DNA of 64,000 nt from positions 2,852,001 through 2,916,000 of the forward strand of contig NZ_RKRA01000001.1 of NCBI RefSeq assembly GCF_003814705.1, in the 5' to 3' direction. Positions 61,358-64,000 of this stretch are shown here, piece after piece. Position 1 is the stretch's first letter, and every line of letters begins with the position of its first letter. The notes beneath the pieces are model-generated. The model searched no databases. It was given only the letters and a program-made list of their open reading frames with translations, and was not told where the DNA came from. Origin of the DNA: Georgenia muralis. Lineage in GTDB: Bacteria > Actinomycetota > Actinomycetes > Actinomycetales > Actinomycetaceae. The translations under genes and the position numbers were made by a program.

Positions 61358-62994
61358 CCCGACTTCCACAGGTGGTGGCGGGCTGAGCGGTGTTTGTGCT
61401 GGTCAGGGCTCTGTGGTGGGTTGATTTGGGGCACTAAGTTGGCGGGTATTCTCAGGATGTGTCGCCCTACATCCGCAAGGTGAAGACCGCCTCTGGGGCG
61501 ACCGCGGTACAGATCGCGGAGAAGCGCGGTGGGGTGCGCCGGATCGTGGAGCATCTGGGCTCTGCCCGTGACGAGCTCGAGCTGGCGGTGCTGGTCCAGG
61601 CCGCCCGAGAGCGTCTCAACGCCGGCCAGGACGAACTCGACCTGGGCCTGGACACCCCGGCCGTGTCTTCTGCGGTGCGTGCCCATGTGGTCGGGACCTC
61701 GAGCCGGGTGCTGTGGGAGGTCCTCTCCGACGCCTACCGGGTCCTGGGGTTCGAGTCGTTGAAGGACGAGGCGTTCGCCGCGGTGGTCCTGGCCCGGCTC
61801 GTCGAGCCGACGTCCAAGGCCGACACGGTGCGGGTGCTGGAGGAGATCGGGGTCAGCGCCCCGCACCTGAACACGCTCTACGCGGCCCTGCGACGGGCGC
61901 AGGGCAGGGACTACCGCGACCGGCTCGCCAAGGCGTGCCTGGCCCATTCCGCCCGCACCAGCGGCACGGCCGCGTTGGTGATGTACGACGTGACCACCCT
62001 GCACTTCGAGAACGAGGACGAGGACGACCTGCGCAAGGTCGGGATGAGCAAGGAGCACCGGGTCGACCCCCAGGTCCAGGTCGGGCTCTTGGTCGACCCG
62101 GGTGGCTTCCCCCTCGAGGTCCACCTGTTCGAGGGCAACAAGGCCGAGACCACGACGATCGTGCCGGTCCTGCGGGCCTTCCAGGAACGCCACGGCGTGA
62201 TGGACATGGTCGTCGTCGCTGACGCCGGCATGCTCTCCGCGGCCAATCTCAACGCCCTGGAGGACGCGGGGTTCTCCTTCATCGTCGGCTCGCGGCTGAC
62301 CAAGGCACCCTACGACCTGGCCGAACACTTCGAACGCAACGGCAACTACTTCGACGACGGGCAGATCCTGGAGTCGACCCGGGTGATGGGCACCGGGACG
62401 AATGCCCGGGAGCGGCGGGTGGTCTACCAGTGGTCGTTCAAGCGGAACAAGCGCGATGACCGGGACATCAACTTGATGATCGCCAAGGCGGAGAAGATCG
62501 CCGCCGGCACAGCCCCGCTGAGGAAAACCCGGTTCCTAAAGGTCTCCGGCGCCACCAAGGAGCTCGACCAGGCCACCATCGACCGGGCCCGTCAGCTCGC
62601 CGGGCTGAAGGGGTATGTGACCAACCTGCCCGTCGAGACGATGACCGGCGCGGCGGTCATCAGCGCATATCACGACCTGTGGCGGGTCGAGCAGTCCTTC
62701 CGCATGACCAAGTCCGACCTGCGCGCCCGCCCGGTCTTCCACCACCAACGCGAAGCCATCGAGGCCCACCTCACGGTCGTCTTCGCTGCTCTCGCCATCA
62801 GCCGCTACCTCACCACCGCGACCGGCAAATCCTTGAAGAAGATCGTCAACACCCTGCGGCCCCTGCGCTCGGCGACCATCAGCATCAACGGCCACCACAT
62901 CACCGCAGACCCCGCCATCACCCCCGACGCCCGCGAGATCCTCGACCACCTACCGGCCATCACCACGACGGGGCACTAACCCTGTGGAACTCAG
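61358..62994 (+). mobile_element. IS1634-family insertion sequence, intact
   Basis: 1637 bp. Start-side end CCCGACTTCCACAGG, stop-side end reversed CTGAGTTCCACAGG. Flanked by the 5-base direct repeat GTCAA. It lies in the right IS427-type copy. Confidence 0.88.
61459..62979 (+). CDS. IS1634-family transposase
   Basis: A 506-residue IS4-like DDE transposase, intact. Visible blocks are VKTASGATAVQIAEKRGGVR, MYDVTTLHFENEDEDDLRKV (first Asp), GFPLEVHLFEGNKAETTTIV, MVVVADAGMLSAANLNALED (second Asp) and LWRVEQSFRMTKSDLRARPV (Glu). GTG start at 61459. It parallels the split transposase at 38876-42053 throughout. Confidence 0.92.
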   Translation: MSPYIRKVKTASGATAVQIAEKRGGVRRIVEHLGSARDELELAVLVQAARERLNAGQDELDLGLDTPAVSSAVRAHVVGTSSRVLWEVLSDAYRVLGFESLKDEAFAAVVLARLVEPTSKADTVRVLEEIGVSAPHLNTLYAALRRAQGRDYRDRLAKACLAHSARTSGTAALVMYDVTTLHFENEDEDDLRKVGMSKEHRVDPQVQVGLLVDPGGFPLEVHLFEGNKAETTTIVPVLRAFQERHGVMDMVVVADAGMLSAANLNALEDAGFSFIVGSRLTKAPYDLAEHFERNGNYFDDGQILESTRVMGTGTNARERRVVYQWSFKRNKRDDRDINLMIAKAEKIAAGTAPLRKTRFLKVSGATKELDQATIDRARQLAGLKGYVTNLPVETMTGAAVISAYHDLWRVEQSFRMTKSDLRARPVFHHQREAIEAHLTVVFAALAISRYLTTATGKSLKKIVNTLRPLRSATISINGHHITADPAITPDAREILDHLPAITTTGH

Positions 62995-63239
62995 GTCAAG
63001 GCCACGATCCCCGAACGCGACGACCAGATCGCGCACCGTCGCAAGCGGCCGGGCCGTCCGATCGACTTCGGCGATGACCAACGGGAGCGCTACAAGGGCC
63101 GCAACGTCGTCGAGCGGTGCTTCAACTTCGTGAAGCAGTGGCGCGGACTCGCTTCCCGCTACGACAAGACCGCCCGGTCATACGCGGCAGGGATCTGCCT
63201 CTCCGCCGCTCTGCAATGGATTTAGCAACACGTCCTAGG

Positions 63240-63485
63240 TCAGAGGGTGCTCGGCACCCGCATGGCCTTGCGGCGCAACCACACGCGTCGCGACCCACCC
63301 AGGTACAGCCGTGTGCGGGCCAGCTCCCAGCGGCCGTACTCGGCCTCGTCGGTGAGCAGACGGCGCACGTCACCGTTGCTCACGGACCCGGGCAGGCTCA
63401 GCGTCCGGTACTCGTAGTAGGTGCCCGGGGTGGCCGCACGCCGGCGGGCGGCGGCGGTCCGGTTCTTCTCCGTCGGCATGTCCAC
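63240..63485 (-). CDS. DUF5703 family small protein
   Basis: An 81-residue basic protein. The core TYYEYRTLSLPGSVSNGDVR and LLTDEAEYGRWELARTRLYL then RRVWLRRKAMRV matches the small actinobacterial DUF5703 family of unknown function. GTG at 63485 with GGGAGAG close upstream; ATG at 63479 is an alternative. Its stop codon begins four bases after the end of the right-hand IS, so the transposon landed just outside the gene. The gene is convergent with the M20 peptidase on the other side of the transposon. Confidence 0.75.
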   Translation of the reverse strand: MDMPTEKNRTAAARRRAATPGTYYEYRTLSLPGSVSNGDVRRLLTDEAEYGRWELARTRLYLGGSRRVWLRRKAMRVPSTL

Positions 63486-63582
63486 ATGCTCTCCCGCGGT
63501 CCGCTGGATCCGGAAATCACAGCGTATCCACGGTGCTTTGGCAACGGGTGAATCGCCTCGCCGGGGACGCTACGCTCAGGCC

Positions 63583-63864
63583 ATGGCAAACGACCCCCGG
63601 GCTGCGCTCGACCGACTCATCGCCGCGTTCGAGGCGCACTACGACGCCGTCGCGGCGTCGCAGGACGGTGACGCCCCGGCCGTGGTCGCCGCAGCGAACA
63701 CCCTCATGGACGCCTTCGACACCTACGACGACGCGCTCTTCACCGGCTTCGGGGTGGACACGCCCTTCGACATCTACACCGAAGAGGACGACGACGAGGA
63801 CGACTTCGACGACGACGAGGATGAAGACGACGACGAGGACGGCGACGAGGACGACGAGTCCTGA
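63583..63864 (+). CDS. small acidic-tailed hypothetical protein
   Basis: A 93-residue protein. The first 60 residues are helical (RAALDRLIAAFEAHYDAVAA, DAPAVVAAANTLMDAFDTYD, DALFTGFGVDTPFDIY); the last 30 are almost only Asp and Glu. Similar actinobacterial proteins are sometimes labelled primosomal protein without evidence. The ATG has no ribosome-binding site; TACGCT ends six bases upstream, so the message is probably leaderless. Confidence 0.65.
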   Translation: MANDPRAALDRLIAAFEAHYDAVAASQDGDAPAVVAAANTLMDAFDTYDDALFTGFGVDTPFDIYTEEDDDEDDFDDDEDEDDDEDGDEDDES

Positions 63865-63866
63865 GC

Positions 63867-64000
63867 TCAGAAGCGCTCGGGGTAGCCCAGCTCGGGGGCG
63901 GTGACCTCGTCCAGCACGGCCCGGATGGGCGCGGGCAGCGCGAGGTCCGACGCCGCGAGCACCCCGCGCAGCTGACCCGCCGTCCGCGCGCCGGTGATGG
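63867..64000 (-). CDS. aldo/keto reductase, C-terminal end only
   Basis: Only the last 44 codons are in the window. Their translation ITGARTAGQLRGVLAASDLA followed by LPAPIRAVLDEVTAPELGYP-ERF matches the C-terminal NADP-binding and tail region of aldo/keto reductases (GARTxxQL). The start lies beyond the right edge. Convergent with the acidic-tail gene, two bases apart. Confidence 0.75.
   Translation of the reverse strand, partial: ITGARTAGQLRGVLAASDLALPAPIRAVLDEVTAPELGYPERF

Larger units (their letters stand above)
60719..63225 (+). pseudogene. IS427-type transposase disrupted by IS1634
   Basis: OrfA (60719-61108) is intact and identical in translation to the left copy. OrfB starts at 61026, follows the left copy up to the residues LRERGV, is interrupted at 61357, and resumes at 62995 with the sequence coding for KATIPERDDQIAHRRKRPG to the stop at 63225. 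The catalytic Glu is on the separated fragment, so this copy cannot make transposase. Confidence 0.9.
56243..63235 (+). mobile_element. composite transposon carrying oleate hydratase genes
   Basis: Two IS5/IS427-type copies in the same orientation (56243-57166 and 60670-63235, the latter split by IS1634) enclose about 3.5 kb with a TetR regulator, a hydroxyacyl-CoA dehydrogenase and an oleate hydratase. The parts of the two IS copies that I compared are identical. The cargo has more A and T and a different codon choice than the genes on both sides. The outer ends both lie in CTAG sites between two convergent chromosomal genes. Confidence 0.75.
60670..63235 (+). mobile_element. IS5-family (IS427-type) element, right copy, interrupted
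   Basis: Same element as at 56243, in the same orientation, with the same ends and CTAG/TA flanks (60667-60670 and 63235-63238). It is split at 61357/62995 by an IS1634-family element with the 5-base duplication GTCAA (61353-61357 and 62995-62999). Confidence 0.9.

Overview
The window is very GC-rich DNA with the dense, overlapping gene layout of an actinobacterium. A DUF2510 protein, a 13E12-type HNH protein, an ImuA'/ImuB/DnaE2 mutasome under TCGAAC-N4-GTTCGA LexA boxes, a mycobacterial-type AccA1/AccD1 pair, a DUF5703 protein and many apparently leaderless genes all point to Actinomycetota. A Micrococcales relative (Georgenia/Cellulomonas-like) is my best guess, by inference only.

Layout. 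1-3.1 kb: YbaK-like deacylase (cut by the left edge), PEBP protein, a long coiled-coil DUF4041 protein and a tiny membrane protein. 3.4-13.4 kb: SOS mutagenesis genes imuA' and imuB, then a membrane protein with a YtrA-type GntR regulator, an LTA-synthase-like sulfatase on the other strand, and dnaE2 with its own LexA box. 13.5-20.7 kb: small proteins, AI-2E-family permease, APH(6)-like kinase, hexose-6-phosphate mutarotase, 13E12 HNH protein. 20.9-23 kb: Fur regulator and catalase with a long hairpin between them. 23-31.5 kb: enoyl-CoA hydratase, methionine aminopeptidase and TetR regulator, divergent from a leucine-catabolism-type operon (methylcrotonyl-CoA carboxylase beta and alpha, HMG-CoA lyase, nitronate monooxygenase) with a palindrome in the shared promoter. 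31.7-34.3 kb: copC, PCuAC and DyP peroxidase, an apparent copper/haem export-side operon with a GC-rich palindrome upstream. 34.5-36 kb: MgtE-like transporter and nucleoside deaminase.

36.1-42.2 kb is an insertion-sequence island: an IS110-family element with a bridge-RNA-like hairpin, an IS3-family element, and an IS1634-family element interrupted by an IS256-family element. Target duplications are readable for the last two. 42.4-50.1 kb is a complete Tad/Flp pilus operon read leftwards (flp, tadE, tadG-like, cpaB, tadZ, tadA, tadB, tadC, prepilin peptidase). 50.5-56.2 kb: TetR regulator, tRNA-Leu(GAG), GNAT-MazG fusion, M3 peptidase, M20 peptidase.

56.2-63.2 kb is the most striking region. 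Two apparently identical IS5/IS427-type elements in direct orientation flank a compositionally different cargo: a TetR regulator, a 3-hydroxyacyl-CoA dehydrogenase and an oleate hydratase. It looks like a composite transposon carrying fatty-acid hydration genes, inserted between two convergent housekeeping genes. Its right-hand IS was later split by a second IS1634 element. The window closes with a DUF5703 gene, a small acidic protein and the end of an aldo/keto reductase.

All functional statements come from reading the sequence and from knowledge of the families; no search was run.
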